From the NCBI GenBank assembly GCA_002083365.1, contig LVWS01000013.1:43923-107922 (forward strand): 64,000 nucleotides of DNA, given 5' to 3'. Position 1 is the stretch's first letter; each line of letters begins with the position of its first letter. Source of the DNA: Nitrospira sp. SG-bin1 (lineage in GTDB: Bacteria; Nitrospirota; Nitrospiria; Nitrospirales; Nitrospiraceae). The notes below the pieces were generated by a model, which worked only from the letters and a program-made list of their open reading frames with translations, had not been told where the DNA came from and searched no databases. The position numbers were made by a program, and so were the translations under genes. Below, in pieces: positions 1 to 8,109 of the stretch.

Positions 1-1
1 C

Positions 2-274
2 CACGTACATCCTCCGGAAGTTAACGAAGCTGGATGGAAAGATACCGTGATCGCGTATCCGGGCCAAGTCACTCGCATCGCCGTACGCTTCGCACCGACA
101 GACACGGCAGTCGGCCTGGCAAGAAACTATTCATTTGATCCAGATGCCGGTGCACATGGGTTCGTATGGCACTGTCATATCCTCGACCATGAAGACAATG
201 ACATGATGCGCCCGTATAAAATCACCGCGGCACGAGGTGCGGCGAGAACCTACGTGATGGGCGTCGATTACTAG
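2..274 (+). CDS. multicopper oxidase, C-terminal part (5' end outside window)
   Basis: This is the last 90 codons of a multicopper oxidase that begins before the window. The frame is open from base 2 to a TAG at 272-274. The diagnostic C-terminal copper-binding motif is present: HCHILDHEDNDMMRPY supplies the HCH type 2/3 ligands, a type 1 His and the axial Met. An HPPE segment lies near the left edge. Enzymes of this family oxidise Cu(I) or organic substrates in the periplasm. It sits directly upstream of copA-copB, so a copper detoxification role is likely. The exact subfamily (CueO-like or CotA-like) cannot be told from the C-terminus alone. Confidence 0.85.
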   Translation, partial: HVHPPEVNEAGWKDTVIAYPGQVTRIAVRFAPTDTAVGLARNYSFDPDAGAHGFVWHCHILDHEDNDMMRPYKITAARGAARTYVMGVDY

Positions 275-307
275 GCGAGAGTGAGCTGGGAAGACCGACC
301 TGCAAGA

Positions 308-337
308 TGTCGGGCAGTCTAAAGAGACTGTCCGACA
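308..337 (+). terminator. hairpin after the multicopper oxidase
   Basis: A 13-bp stem (arms 308-320 and 325-337, one G-T pair) with an AAAG loop lies 33 bases after the stop codon. No clear T-run follows, so it is a terminator candidate only. The rest of the 275-601 gap shows no gene. Confidence 0.4.
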
Positions 338-601
338 TCCATGGACGGACAAAATCTAATTCATCGAATTTTAAATAGAAGCTGACAGTGCCGAAGAGAT
401 ACGCGAAAAAGCTTCTCTATCCGCAGTATGGATGAGCCGCCTGCGTTAGGCATACGCAGCATCATGCCTTAATGATGATTTACTTGTCCTCTCCTAAATT
501 GCACCGGACGGATCAACGTCCATACGGGGAGCTGTGCTGAACGGCGCGGAACTATCTTCAAGGCGCCTCATATCCGGAACGAATACAGAAAGCCGATCAT
601 C

Positions 602-2473
602 ATGCAATCCAAAAGGACGGCACAAGACAACACCAACTTGATTTCCAGGCGTGTGCTACTGAAACAGGCCGGAACGTTGGGACTCCTCGCTGCGATCCAG
701 TCGTTCTTCCCTGCATGCGCAAGTCATGGGTTACTTCCCATGATATCTGTTGGTACACAACCCTCAACCTTGAGCGGTGAGCTGATCGACCTGGTGATCG
801 GCGAACGATCCTTTGTTCTGGACGGGCAAACCGGGACCGCCATGACAATCAATGGGACGATCCCGGGGCCGCTCATCCGTCTGAAAGAAGGCCAAGAGGT
901 GAGGCTGCGGGTCACAAACCGCTTGGCGGAAATTACATCGATTCATTGGCATGGCATTCTTCTGCCGCCGGATATGGATGGCGTGCCGGGGGTGAGCTTC
1001 GGGGGCATCCAGCCTGGTGCGACTTTCACCTATCGGTTTCCAATCAAGCAGAGCGGCACCTACTGGTATCACAGCCACTCCGGTGGTCAGGAATTGCAAG
1101 GCATGTACGCGCCGATGATCCTAGATCCGGCCGAACCGGAACCGTTTACGTATCACCGCGAGTATGTGGTGATGCTATCCGATTGGAGTTTCGAATCACC
1201 CGACACGCTGCTCTCAAACTTAAAGAAGCAAGGAGGGTACTACAATTTCCAGAAGCGAGCAGCTCGTGAGTTCTTGAGCGATGTCCGACGGATGGGGCTT
1301 GGACCAGCGCTGCAGAACTACCTGATGTGGGATCAAATGCGGATGGACCCGACCGACTTCGCGGATGTCACCGGGTACACCTTCACCTATCTAATGAACG
1401 GCTTGCCGCCTTCTGCGAATTGGACGGGCCTGTTCCATCCCGGAGAACGGATACGCCTCCGCTTCATCAATGCTGCTTCGATGACTTTCTATGACGTCCG
1501 TATCCCCCGGTTGACCATGACCGTTGTGCAGGCCGACGGGCAGAACGTCCAGCCGGTCATTGTCGAGGAATTTCGCTTCGGCCCTGCCGAAACCTACGAT
1601 GTAATCATCGAACCGACCGAAGACCAGGCGTACACCATCTTTGCCGAGACGATGGATCGCAGTGGGTACGCTCGTGGGACGCTTGCTCCTCGTCCAGGGA
1701 TGGAAGGAGAGATTCCCGAACGCCGCCCCCGTCCGCTTCGGACTATGGAAGACATGGGGATGAGCATGGAAAGCATGGAGATGCCGCATATGAACCACTC
1801 TGACGGCGGTGGCACGACGGACAAAACTCCTTCCAACGACATGCCCAGCATGGAACACGGGCAACACGATATGGGAACGCACGATATGGCGAGCAAAACT
1901 CCTGATGGTCAAACTGTTTCGATGATTCCCGGAGCCCAGCCTGTCAAACATGGGCCAGACGATCACGGCACTGGCAACCAAACGGTGGCTGAATATTCAC
2001 AGAATCGATTCGATGAACCAGGAAGAGGACTGGAACACAGTCCTAGGCGAGTGTTGCGATACACCGACTTGAGAAGCCTTGCGCCTTATCCCGACCAACG
2101 TGAGCCCGAACGGGAAATTGAATTGCATCTGACGGGACACATGGAACGGTTCCTGTGGTCCTTCGACGGGAAAAAATATTCGGAAGCGAAACAGCCGATT
2201 GCCTTCCGCTATGGGGAGCGAGTGCGTTTCACCTTCGTGAACGACACCATGATGGAGCATCCGCTCCATTTGCATGGGATGTGGATGCACCTGGAAAACG
2301 GCGCAGGCCAGTATTTGCCGCGTAAGCACACCGTCATTGTGAAGCCAGCCGAGCGTGTCTCGGTTGCCATCACGGCAGACGCGCCAGGGCGATGGGCATT
2401 TCACTGTCATTTGCTGCTCCATATGGAAGCAGGCATGTTTCGGGTCGTCGACGTATCTGGGTACGAGCCATAA
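602..2473 (+). CDS. copA: copper resistance multicopper oxidase CopA/PcoA
   Basis: This is a periplasmic multicopper oxidase of the CopA/PcoA family, 623 residues, a normal length. The N-terminus carries a twin-arginine signal (SRRVLLKQAG, residues 15-24), so export would be folded through Tat. Copper-ligand motifs appear in order: HWHG near residue 115, YWYHSHSG near 156, HPLHLHG in the C-terminal cupredoxin domain and HCHLLLHMEAGMF close to the end. A Met/His-rich insert (about residues 380-450, many MxxM and DMGxHDM repeats) is typical of CopA and binds copper. copB follows after 7 bases, so the two probably form an operon. The ribosome-binding site ahead of 602 is weak (AGAAAG). Confidence 0.95.
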   Translation: MQSKRTAQDNTNLISRRVLLKQAGTLGLLAAIQSFFPACASHGLLPMISVGTQPSTLSGELIDLVIGERSFVLDGQTGTAMTINGTIPGPLIRLKEGQEVRLRVTNRLAEITSIHWHGILLPPDMDGVPGVSFGGIQPGATFTYRFPIKQSGTYWYHSHSGGQELQGMYAPMILDPAEPEPFTYHREYVVMLSDWSFESPDTLLSNLKKQGGYYNFQKRAAREFLSDVRRMGLGPALQNYLMWDQMRMDPTDFADVTGYTFTYLMNGLPPSANWTGLFHPGERIRLRFINAASMTFYDVRIPRLTMTVVQADGQNVQPVIVEEFRFGPAETYDVIIEPTEDQAYTIFAETMDRSGYARGTLAPRPGMEGEIPERRPRPLRTMEDMGMSMESMEMPHMNHSDGGGTTDKTPSNDMPSMEHGQHDMGTHDMASKTPDGQTVSMIPGAQPVKHGPDDHGTGNQTVAEYSQNRFDEPGRGLEHSPRRVLRYTDLRSLAPYPDQREPEREIELHLTGHMERFLWSFDGKKYSEAKQPIAFRYGERVRFTFVNDTMMEHPLHLHGMWMHLENGAGQYLPRKHTVIVKPAERVSVAITADAPGRWAFHCHLLLHMEAGMFRVVDVSGYEP

Positions 2474-2480
2474 GAAGGTC

Positions 2481-3413
2481 ATGTCTGTTCGAGCTCTTCA
2501 GCGACAGGTGGTCCTAATTGGCCTTTTGAGTGTGGCCATACATGCACCCCTTGTCTCAGCAGAAAGCCAGCCTACTCGGTCTCCCATGGACAATGCGCAT
2601 CATTCTGGCGCATTCACGGAGTTGAGTGCGTCTGGGCCGCAGCGCCAGGCTATGGATACAGAGGCGGAGTCGGACACTCTGTCATCTTCTAGAGAAACGC
2701 GCACACTCCCAAACCTCTCTCCGGAAGAGGGCTGGCCGAGTCCGGTTAACGATCGTGAGAACCGCCTCTTTACACTGATTGACGTGCTCGAATATCGGCC
2801 AAAAACGAGTGGGGGTGAGCGTACAAGCGACTATCGTTGGGACATCGAAGGTTGGTACGGCGGGGATTACAACCGACTGTGGTTCAAGAGCGAAGGACAA
2901 CAAGACACGGCCTTCAAAGCGGACTATGACGTGGATTTTCAGCTGCTGTACGGTCGATTCATCCGAAAATATTACGATTTTCAGATCGGCCCACGCGTCG
3001 AGACGCAAACGTTCCGTGGAAGCAATGTCACGCGGGGACTTGGGGTGATCGGGATACAGGGGCTTGTCCCGTACAATTATGAACTAGAGGCCGCTCTGTT
3101 CATTGATCAGAACGGCAAGGTGTCCGGGCGTCTTTCGTTTACCAAGGACTTTCTGCTGACGCAGCGGCTGATCCTTCAAGGTCGTTTTGAAACCAATGTG
3201 GCGGTTCAACGGGTCGAACAGTTCACCACCGGTTCAGGACTGAACAATCTGGAATTCGGGGTGCGCCTGCGTTATGAAATTCGGCGCGAATTTGCGCCCT
3301 ATGTAGGCTTCTCGCTCGATAGAAGTTTCGGCGAGACCGCCACGCTGGTACGCCAAGAGGGTGGAAACCCGAGTCAGATCCGATTCGTGGCCGGCGTGCG
3401 TATGTGGTTCTAG
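2481..3413 (+). CDS. copB: copper resistance outer-membrane protein CopB
   Basis: CopB/PcoB is an outer-membrane beta-barrel partner of CopA in copper resistance. I start it at the ATG at 2481, preceded by AAGAAGG and opening with a Sec signal peptide (hydrophobic run VVLIGLLSVAIHA, cut after VSA). The open frame extends further upstream, but inside copA. A low-complexity linker runs to about residue 75. From about residue 85 there are alternating aromatic beta strands (WDIEGWYGGDYNRLWFK, FVAGVRMWF), ending in a terminal aromatic F as expected of an outer-membrane barrel. The length is 310 residues. It overlaps the stop codon of the converging merR-like pseudogene by a few bases. Confidence 0.9.
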   Translation: MSVRALQRQVVLIGLLSVAIHAPLVSAESQPTRSPMDNAHHSGAFTELSASGPQRQAMDTEAESDTLSSSRETRTLPNLSPEEGWPSPVNDRENRLFTLIDVLEYRPKTSGGERTSDYRWDIEGWYGGDYNRLWFKSEGQQDTAFKADYDVDFQLLYGRFIRKYYDFQIGPRVETQTFRGSNVTRGLGVIGIQGLVPYNYELEAALFIDQNGKVSGRLSFTKDFLLTQRLILQGRFETNVAVQRVEQFTTGSGLNNLEFGVRLRYEIRREFAPYVGFSLDRSFGETATLVRQEGGNPSQIRFVAGVRMWF

Positions 3414-3849
3414 CATCCGGTTGTCCTTTCCTTCATATCAGCATTTGTTTCTTTTTCCAGGCTCATCAGGATCGGACAACAGTCGGTGGACTGACCAGCT
3501 TCACAAGTTTGGATGAGTTTTTTCAGCGCACGAGCCAGGACCCGTAGTCTTGAACCTTGGATTGCACCTGCACGAGTTTCGCCTGTGCCCGTTTCTGCAC
3601 ATCACCACGGCAAGCCGTTGAGGCTATCCGGAGAGTAAGTAATTCGGCAATCTCGCGTAGGGTGAAGCCCAATGCTTGGGCCTTCTTGATGAACCTCAGG
3701 CGTCGTTTCTCTTCCTGCCCGTACAGTCTATATCTCGAAGGCTTCCTCGCTGACGGATTGAGCAAGTTCAGACGCTCGTAGTAGCGGACGGTCTGGACAT
3801 TCACTCCGACAATTCTGGCAAGCTGGCCGATAGTCAGTTGAGCAGCCAT
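3410..3849 (-). pseudogene. mercury-type MerR regulator, frameshifted
   Basis: The protein opens as a MerR-family regulator (MAAQLTIGQLARIVGVNV, then QTVRYYERLNLL), with the ATG at 3847-3849. The frame runs into a TGA at 3523 after the dimerisation helix. One base further along, around 3545-3549, the next frame continues with the expected MerR C-terminus: LRVLARALKKLIQTCE, then DCCPILMSLE, to a TAG at 3410-3412. Joined, it gives about 145 residues with the three Cys positions of Hg(II)-sensing MerR (TACRGD, QTCE, DCCP). The gene is therefore broken by a one-base loss, or the assembly is. The truncated form would lack two of the three mercury ligands. It is divergent from a mer-like promoter. 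Confidence 0.75.
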
Positions 3850-3923
3850 GTCATTACCGTGAAGGGAATCTACACCTTGCACTGCAGTATAGAGTCATGC
3901 GCCTCTACAGAGTTTCGCACCTC

Positions 3924-3955
3924 TTGACTCGATACTGTGGTACAGCCCGTAGGAT
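3924..3955 (+). promoter_or_regulatory. MerR-type stretched promoter facing the small Cys ORF
   Basis: A -35 TTGACT (3924-3929) and a -10 TAGGAT (3950-3955) are separated by 20 bp. The spacer holds a dyad-like ATAC-N4-GTAC core (3930-3945), in the same place as the operator of the intact mer locus at 7281-7311. Over-long spacers with the operator inside are the hallmark of MerR-activated promoters. It lies just upstream of the merR-like pseudogene and reads away from it. Confidence 0.6.
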
Positions 3956-3979
3956 GGCATTCAAAGGGAGGTGATGACT

Positions 3980-4066
3980 ATGTGTCCCTGGGTAGAACAG
4001 TTGGGCTTTTGCCCCTATGAGGCTGCGTCCAAGGTATGGCAGTGGATGCACAGCTTCGTAGCATAA
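3980..4066 (+). CDS. 28-residue Cys/Trp-rich peptide behind a mer-type promoter
   Basis: This short ORF was not recognised. It begins MCPWVEQLGF, then CPYEAASKVW, and ends HSFVA. A strong ribosome-binding site (GGGAGGTG at 3967-3973) precedes it; an in-frame ATG at 3974 would add two residues. It has two CP-aromatic motifs (CPW, CPY) spaced nine residues apart and three Trp. There is no signal peptide or clear membrane span. Promoter, Shine-Dalgarno, ORF and a downstream hairpin follow one another cleanly, which argues for a real gene. A metal-binding role is inference from the Cys motifs and the promoter only. Confidence 0.5.
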   Translation: MCPWVEQLGFCPYEAASKVWQWMHSFVA

Positions 4067-4068
4067 TC

Positions 4069-4582
4069 TTACCGAAGGGCGGCAGCCTTCGTATGCTGCC
4101 GCCCTTGTGCCGTCGCCTCACATACATGAACACGACATGATCTCAGTTGAATGCGTTCCAGGCCTTCTCGATACAGAGCGCAACTTTCTTTGGCCTTTGC
4201 CAAATCACCCTCGTGCTTCTGAATGCATTGCCGATAGCCTTTCAGCAGTTCGTCTGTTTCGCGGCTAATCTCCGCGTTCGCTTGCCGCTGACGGGAGTCC
4301 ACGCAATTGGTTTATGTAGGCGATCCTTACTTTTCCGTTCAGAAACAGCGATACCGAACAATGCGATGAAACCAACGGAAGCCGGAACGGAGAAATAGAG
4401 ACTACCGATCTGCAATGCCACGAGATCACCGACCATGGCAAATGGAATCGCAGCAGAATCAACGTCGCCTGTCTGAGATTCCTAAACGTGACGAACAAAA
4501 TAAGGACAATGAGCCCAATTGACCAACGGACATCACGATGGCCAGACGAGTCATGGCTCGCTGCTGATTTCGAATAGCTCAC
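4069..4582 (-). pseudogene. remnant of a membrane protein with coiled-coil tail
   Basis: Three overlapping minus-strand frames read as pieces of one protein. The first (from 4582) has a membrane segment (RWSIGLIVLILFVTF). The second (from about 4436) has another (FSVPASVGFIALFGIAV) followed by a basic stretch. The third (from 4302, GTG) is a charged, helix-forming segment (ISRETDELLKGYRQCIQKHE) ending at 4069. The first break lies near 4440-4470 and the second near 4300. No family was recognised. Alternatively the last 77 codons are a separate small gene. Nothing convincing is seen between 4583 and 4795. Confidence 0.35.
4075..4106. terminator. 12-bp perfect hairpin after the small Cys ORF
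   Basis: The arms AAGGGCGGCAGC (4075-4086) and its exact complement (4095-4106) enclose an 8-base loop. The hairpin starts 8 bases after the TAA of the 28-codon ORF. It also overlaps the 3' end of the opposing remnant at 4069. It lacks a strong T-run, so it may be a terminator or an mRNA-stabilising hairpin. Confidence 0.5.
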
Positions 4583-4795
4583 CCCACGTCAGCAGTTCAG
4601 CGATAATCGGACTCGGTTTTCTCAAAGATCTGAACAGCGTGCGCTGGACAACCGTGTGTGACAGATCCTGGCGTGGGTGGCGACGCTGCCGGGCTCCGCA
4701 ATTCTTGCCGCGCTTGCCTACCTGCTGCTCACTCGCATTTGAGTGAGCGGTCCTACAGTCTCGTCATGATGTGACGTGGTACATCTCGGTGATGC

Positions 4796-6232
4796 CTAGT
4801 CTGCACAGCAGCTCATTTTGGACACGTCTTTTGTGTAGGACAGCGCGACGATTTTGAGCGCCTCGGACATGGTTGGATAGACGTGCAGCAGGTGGGCGAA
4901 GTCGCCGATCGTCGCACCAAAATGAAGCCCCATGGCCGCTTCATGAATAACCTCCGCTGCGTTCATTCCGTGCATGGAAACCCCCAGCACCTTCTTCGTG
5001 TTCCTGTCCGCAACCATCTTCAGGACCCCTCTGGTCTCGCGGACCGCCCCAGCTCTGGGAACGAGGGACATAGGAATGATGCGACAATCGCACGTGTACC
5101 CGCGCGCATTGGCCTCCGCGTCCGACAGTCCGACGACGCCCACCTGCGGGTCGGTAAAAATCGCTCGCGGTATCACGGCGTGGTGTACCTTACGGCCCCC
5201 TTTGCCGTTGAGAGCATTTTCGGCCGCAATCCCGCCGTCCTGCGCCCCCACAGGAGTCGCCATCTGGCTTTCCGTGTAGGAACCAATGACGTCTCCGGCC
5301 GCATACACGTGCCCGGCAGACGTGCGCAGCTCGTCGTTGACCTTCACGAAACCATGTTCATCCAGATCGACACCTGGAAGGTCAAGTCCGAGCTGTGCCG
5401 TATTCGGTGTGCGCCCCGTGGCAACCAGGAGCTTCGCCGCCGTCAGTTCCTGCTGTCGCCCGTCCACCTGGAGCGAGACGACGACATGGCGTTCATCGCC
5501 CTGCACCCGGCTCACCGTGGCTTTCGTATAAATGGAAATTCCCTCCTCACGAAATACCTCTGCCACTGATTGCGCAATCTCCGGCTCGTAGGCCGTAAGA
5601 ATTCGCGCTCCGCGTGCCAGAATCGTGACGCGGGTGCCGAAGCGCGCAAACATCTGGCCCAGCTCCAGTGCGATGTAGCCGCCACCGAGGATGATGAGCG
5701 ACGCCGGAAGTTCTGTGAGCTCGATGTCTTCGTGACTTGTGAGCAGATCGCTGGTGAGATACGGCGTGTCACGAAGCCCAGGAACCTCTGGTACGGTGGG
5801 CGCCGTTCCCGTCGCGACGAGGAATCGAGCCGCTGAGAGCACTTGCCCGTTCACGGTCACCTCGTGGGGGCCGCTGAAGCGGGCGGCTCCGTCAAAAACG
5901 CGGATGCGTTCAGAGTTGGAGATACTGCTCTGATACTTCTTTCCCCGGTAATCTTCAATCACGGCATCCTTCTGCTCGATCAGCGCGCGGAAGTCCAGGC
6001 TCATCGAGGTTGGCGAGAGCCCGGGGTAGCGCGGATGCCTCGCATCGTAGAGGATTTTCGCGGCTTCGATGAGGTTCTTTGACGGCAAGCAGCCACGGTT
6101 GACACAGGTTCCTCCGAGCGTACGCATCTCGGTCATGGCTGCCGTGTGTCCGCTTGCTGCCGCGCGAAGCGCCGCAGCAAACGCCGTCGAGCCGGAACCG
6201 AGAATCACCAGGTCAAATTTCTCCGCCATCAT
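4796..6232 (-). CDS. merA: mercuric reductase MerA
   Basis: MerA is the cytoplasmic FAD enzyme that reduces Hg(II) to Hg(0) with NADPH. This 478-residue form lacks the N-terminal heavy-metal-associated domain of many MerA. Visible parts: FAD-binding GSGSTAFAA near residue 12, the redox-active pair in GGTCVNRGCLPSK (Cys43, Cys48), the NAD(P)-binding GGGYIALELG, the second FAD motif VYAAGD, and the C-terminal vicinal Cys pair in SCCAD that hands Hg to the active site. A strong AGGAGG site precedes the first of two adjacent ATG codons (6232, 6229). It is the last gene of the merT-P-F-A operon. Confidence 0.97.
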   Translation of the reverse strand: MMAEKFDLVILGSGSTAFAAALRAAASGHTAAMTEMRTLGGTCVNRGCLPSKNLIEAAKILYDARHPRYPGLSPTSMSLDFRALIEQKDAVIEDYRGKKYQSSISNSERIRVFDGAARFSGPHEVTVNGQVLSAARFLVATGTAPTVPEVPGLRDTPYLTSDLLTSHEDIELTELPASLIILGGGYIALELGQMFARFGTRVTILARGARILTAYEPEIAQSVAEVFREEGISIYTKATVSRVQGDERHVVVSLQVDGRQQELTAAKLLVATGRTPNTAQLGLDLPGVDLDEHGFVKVNDELRTSAGHVYAAGDVIGSYTESQMATPVGAQDGGIAAENALNGKGGRKVHHAVIPRAIFTDPQVGVVGLSDAEANARGYTCDCRIIPMSLVPRAGAVRETRGVLKMVADRNTKKVLGVSMHGMNAAEVIHEAAMGLHFGATIGDFAHLLHVYPTMSEALKIVALSYTKDVSKMSCCAD

Positions 6233-6271
6233 GTCCCCTCCTGGGTTGGTTGTCCGGGAATTTTCTTCAGG

Positions 6272-6520
6272 TCACACGCACGTTTGGCGCCGCACGAAGT
6301 AGTAGCCCGCCGCGGCCACTCCAATGAACACCACAAGAAGACCGATCAATATGGCATCATTGAGAATGAATCCGAGGCCAAGCGCGGTGACCAGCCCGGC
6401 GACCATAAACGGCGCCACGCAGCAGAGTGCGGCAAACGCCGCGCCGCTGATGCCGACCGCCAGGAGCGTTCGGCCCAACCATGATGGCGCTTCGTGACTC
6501 GCTGTTTTGTTCCCTGGCAT
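6272..6520 (-). CDS. merF: MerF-like mercury transport protein
   Basis: An 82-residue inner-membrane protein with two membrane spans. The first contains the vicinal Cys pair characteristic of Mer transporters (FAALCCVAPF); the second is LIGLLVVFIGVAAAGYYFV, followed by a basic tail with a Cys (RRQTCV). Size and arrangement match MerF, which passes Hg(II) into the cytoplasm, more than MerE or MerC. It lies between merP and merA in the same direction with short gaps (9 and 39 bases). The assignment within the small Mer transporters is probable rather than certain. Confidence 0.8.
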   Translation of the reverse strand: MPGNKTASHEAPSWLGRTLLAVGISGAAFAALCCVAPFMVAGLVTALGLGFILNDAILIGLLVVFIGVAAAGYYFVRRQTCV

Positions 6521-6529
6521 TCGCTGCGC

Positions 6530-6808
6530 TCACTGTTTCATGGTGGACGGATAACCCGCGTTCATTGTGGCTTCCATCAACGTCTTGACACTGGTCTTGC
6601 TGTCATCGAAGGTGACCAGGGCTTCCTTCTTCTCCAAGTTCACTTCGATGTTCTCGACGCCTTCAACCTTGTTCAGCGCTTTCTTAATTGTGATCGGGCA
6701 AGCCTCGCAGGTCATGCCCGTCACCGACAGTGTGACCGTTTGAGTAGCGGCCCAGGCGGGTGCGCTCAAGGCGGCCGAGAGGGCGATTGCAATGATGAGT
6801 TGTTTCAT
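6530..6808 (-). CDS. merP: periplasmic mercury-binding protein MerP
   Basis: A 92-residue periplasmic heavy-metal-associated protein. A Sec signal peptide (IIAIALSAALSAPAWA) is followed by one HMA domain with the Hg-binding motif GMTCEAC (Cys pair near residues 34 and 37) and the usual fold through VNLEKKEALVTFDD. MerP scavenges Hg(II) outside and delivers it to MerT. AAAGGAA precedes the ATG. It lies directly between merT (12-base gap) and merF. Confidence 0.95.
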   Translation of the reverse strand: MKQLIIAIALSAALSAPAWAATQTVTLSVTGMTCEACPITIKKALNKVEGVENIEVNLEKKEALVTFDDSKTSVKTLMEATMNAGYPSTMKQ

Positions 6809-6820
6809 GACGTGTTCCTT

Positions 6821-7207
6821 TCAGTACAACAGCGGCAGAATGTAGGGGAACGCAAGCGCGAGCCCCGTCAGTGCGGCAACAATTACAAAGATGATCTTCT
6901 GCGCCGGCTGGACTTGCGGCACGGCACAGACCTCCCCTGGTTTACAGGCTTCGGCGGGCCGGAAGATGCGCCGGTAGGCGAAGAAGAGCGCCACGAGTGC
7001 TGCGCCGATAAAGATTGGACGATACGGTTCGAGCACTGTCAAATTGCCGATCCACGCGCCGCTGACGCCAATCGCTACCAATACGAGCGGGCCGAGACAG
7101 CAGATCGAGGCGAGGAACGCCGCGAGACCGCTGATACCCAAGGCGCCACGACCGTTTGGGGGGTTAACCCACGGGTTCTCTTTCTCCGACCTGGACAACC
7201 TCTCCAT
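6821..7207 (-). CDS. merT: mercuric transport protein MerT
   Basis: This is an inner-membrane Hg(II) importer of the MerT family. I choose the ATG at 7207 because AGGTGG sits a few bases upstream; the open frame extends to 7240, but that adds residues close to the operator. There are three hydrophobic segments: the first holds the Cys pair SICCLGPLVLVAIGV, the second is IFIGAALVALFFAY, and the third is near the C-terminus. A cytoplasmic loop carries two more Cys (EACKPGEVC). Length is 128 residues. It is first gene of the mer structural operon, driven by the promoter at 7281-7311. Confidence 0.93.
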   Translation of the reverse strand: MERLSRSEKENPWVNPPNGRGALGISGLAAFLASICCLGPLVLVAIGVSGAWIGNLTVLEPYRPIFIGAALVALFFAYRRIFRPAEACKPGEVCAVPQVQPAQKIIFVIVAALTGLALAFPYILPLLY

Positions 7208-7280
7208 GCACCACCTATTTTCAGAGCGTCCGCAGTACAAGCGGTCATGCCTGTTTCTACGGACTTTCTCATTGATTCAA

Positions 7281-7311
7281 GTCTAAACTCCGTACTACGG
7301 TACGGAATCAA
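7281..7311 (-). promoter_or_regulatory. mer operator-promoter (PmerT) with perfect dyad
   Basis: On the minus strand, -35 TTGATT (7306-7311) and -10 TTAGAC (7281-7286) are 19 bp apart. The spacer contains the perfect dyad CCGTAC-CGTA-GTACGG (7290-7305). This matches the classic Tn501/Tn21 mer operator (CCGTAC-ATGA-GTACGG) in sequence, position and spacer length. MerR bound here would repress without Hg(II) and underwind the promoter with Hg(II). merR starts 12 bases beyond on the opposite strand, so the same site should autoregulate merR. Confidence 0.93.
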
Positions 7312-7322
7312 GGGAAATTTTC

Positions 7323-7721
7323 ATGGCGTCAGAATTAACGATAGGCCGGGTGGCGAAGCTGGCCGGGGTGAATGTCGAGACGGTCCGTTATTACCAGAGA
7401 CGGGGACTGCTGGCCGAGCCGAACAAGCCGCACATGGGCTATCGGCGGTATCCGGCGGACATCGTAAAACACATCCGCTTCATTAAGCGGGCGCAGGCCC
7501 TTGGGTTCACGTTGGAGGAAATCACCGAACTGCTACGGCTGGAGAAAGCCCGCGCCTGTGCGGAGACCCGCGACCTGGCCGCCCACAAGATGCGACTGAT
7601 TGACCAGAAGCTCATGGGCCTCACGGCGATGCGGAAAGCGTTAGCTAGTCTGGTTCAGCAGTGCAATAGGAAACAACCTGCGAAGGGATGCCCGATCATC
7701 CAGGTGCTCGAACAGGATTAG
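7323..7721 (+). CDS. merR: mercuric resistance regulator MerR
   Basis: A 132-residue Hg(II)-responsive activator-repressor. The N-terminal winged helix reads LTIGRVAKLAGVNVETVRYY and is followed by the long dimerisation helix. The three mercury-ligand Cys are present: RACAET near residue 79, QQCNRK near 114 and GCPII near 122. It is divergent from merT and shares the operator with it. Its sequence is clearly different from the broken copy at 3410-3849, so the two were acquired separately or are old duplicates. Confidence 0.95.
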   Translation: MASELTIGRVAKLAGVNVETVRYYQRRGLLAEPNKPHMGYRRYPADIVKHIRFIKRAQALGFTLEEITELLRLEKARACAETRDLAAHKMRLIDQKLMGLTAMRKALASLVQQCNRKQPAKGCPIIQVLEQD

Positions 7722-7890
7722 TTTTCCGATTCATCACGCGTACACCATCTGACACAAGGGTATCTCGCCAGTGGACAGCGCATCCGCGTCTGACGAAGCA
7801 ACAGTTGTTCGCAAGATTTGAGCTTTCTTTTTGCTCGATGCAAGAACCCGCTGCGCGACACGTCGAGGAGGCGGCACATCACGCATGGCG
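7718..7890 (-). mobile_element. scrap of an IS3-family transposase OrfB
   Basis: The minus-strand frame contains MCRLLDVSRSGFLHRAKRK followed by EQLLLRQTRM. This resembles the N-terminal helix-turn-helix of IS3-family OrfB (pattern MCRxLxVSRSGYY...). Nothing of the DDE catalytic core is present and no terminal repeats were seen. It ends at a stop just beyond merR. I read it as a degraded insertion sequence that marks the downstream edge of the mer locus. Confidence 0.45.
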
Positions 7891-7959
7891 TGCACCTGTG
7901 GCGAAGATCACGCTCAGGACTGTTATGGCCAGCAACAAAAACCGAATTGAACGAGTCAT
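7879..7959 (-). CDS. short ORF resembling a signal peptide
   Basis: A 26-codon ORF begins MTRSIRFLLLAITVLSVIFA and stops soon after. A GGAGGG site lies 7-8 bases upstream of the ATG. The composition is a textbook Sec signal sequence with no mature protein, so it is probably the 5' end of a truncated exported-protein gene whose body was replaced by the IS3-like scrap it overlaps. Function unknown. Confidence 0.3.
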   Translation of the reverse strand: MTRSIRFLLLAITVLSVIFATGARHA

Positions 7960-8109
7960 GTGAGGGTCCCTCCCCAAGAGCTTTCCTGCCCACGTCCGTC
8001 ATGGATCTCAGAGTCTCGTCCCGCTACAGAAAAAACGACGGGATGAGCTCAGGCTCAGAGCAGGGCAGATAACGCCATGATGAAACGGTAGAAGGAAGAA
8101 CCGGAGAGA

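Noticed and set aside
1391..1981. 196-codon minus-strand frame inside copA
   Set aside because: It is antisense to a fully supported multicopper oxidase and has no recognisable motif; a shadow of the GC-rich coding strand.
4883..5569. 228-codon plus-strand frame opposite merA
   Set aside because: Antisense to merA, no motif, composition of a shadow frame.
6494..7486. 330-codon plus-strand frame across merP, merT and the mer operator
   Set aside because: It runs through the mer promoter and opposite three supported genes; not protein-like.
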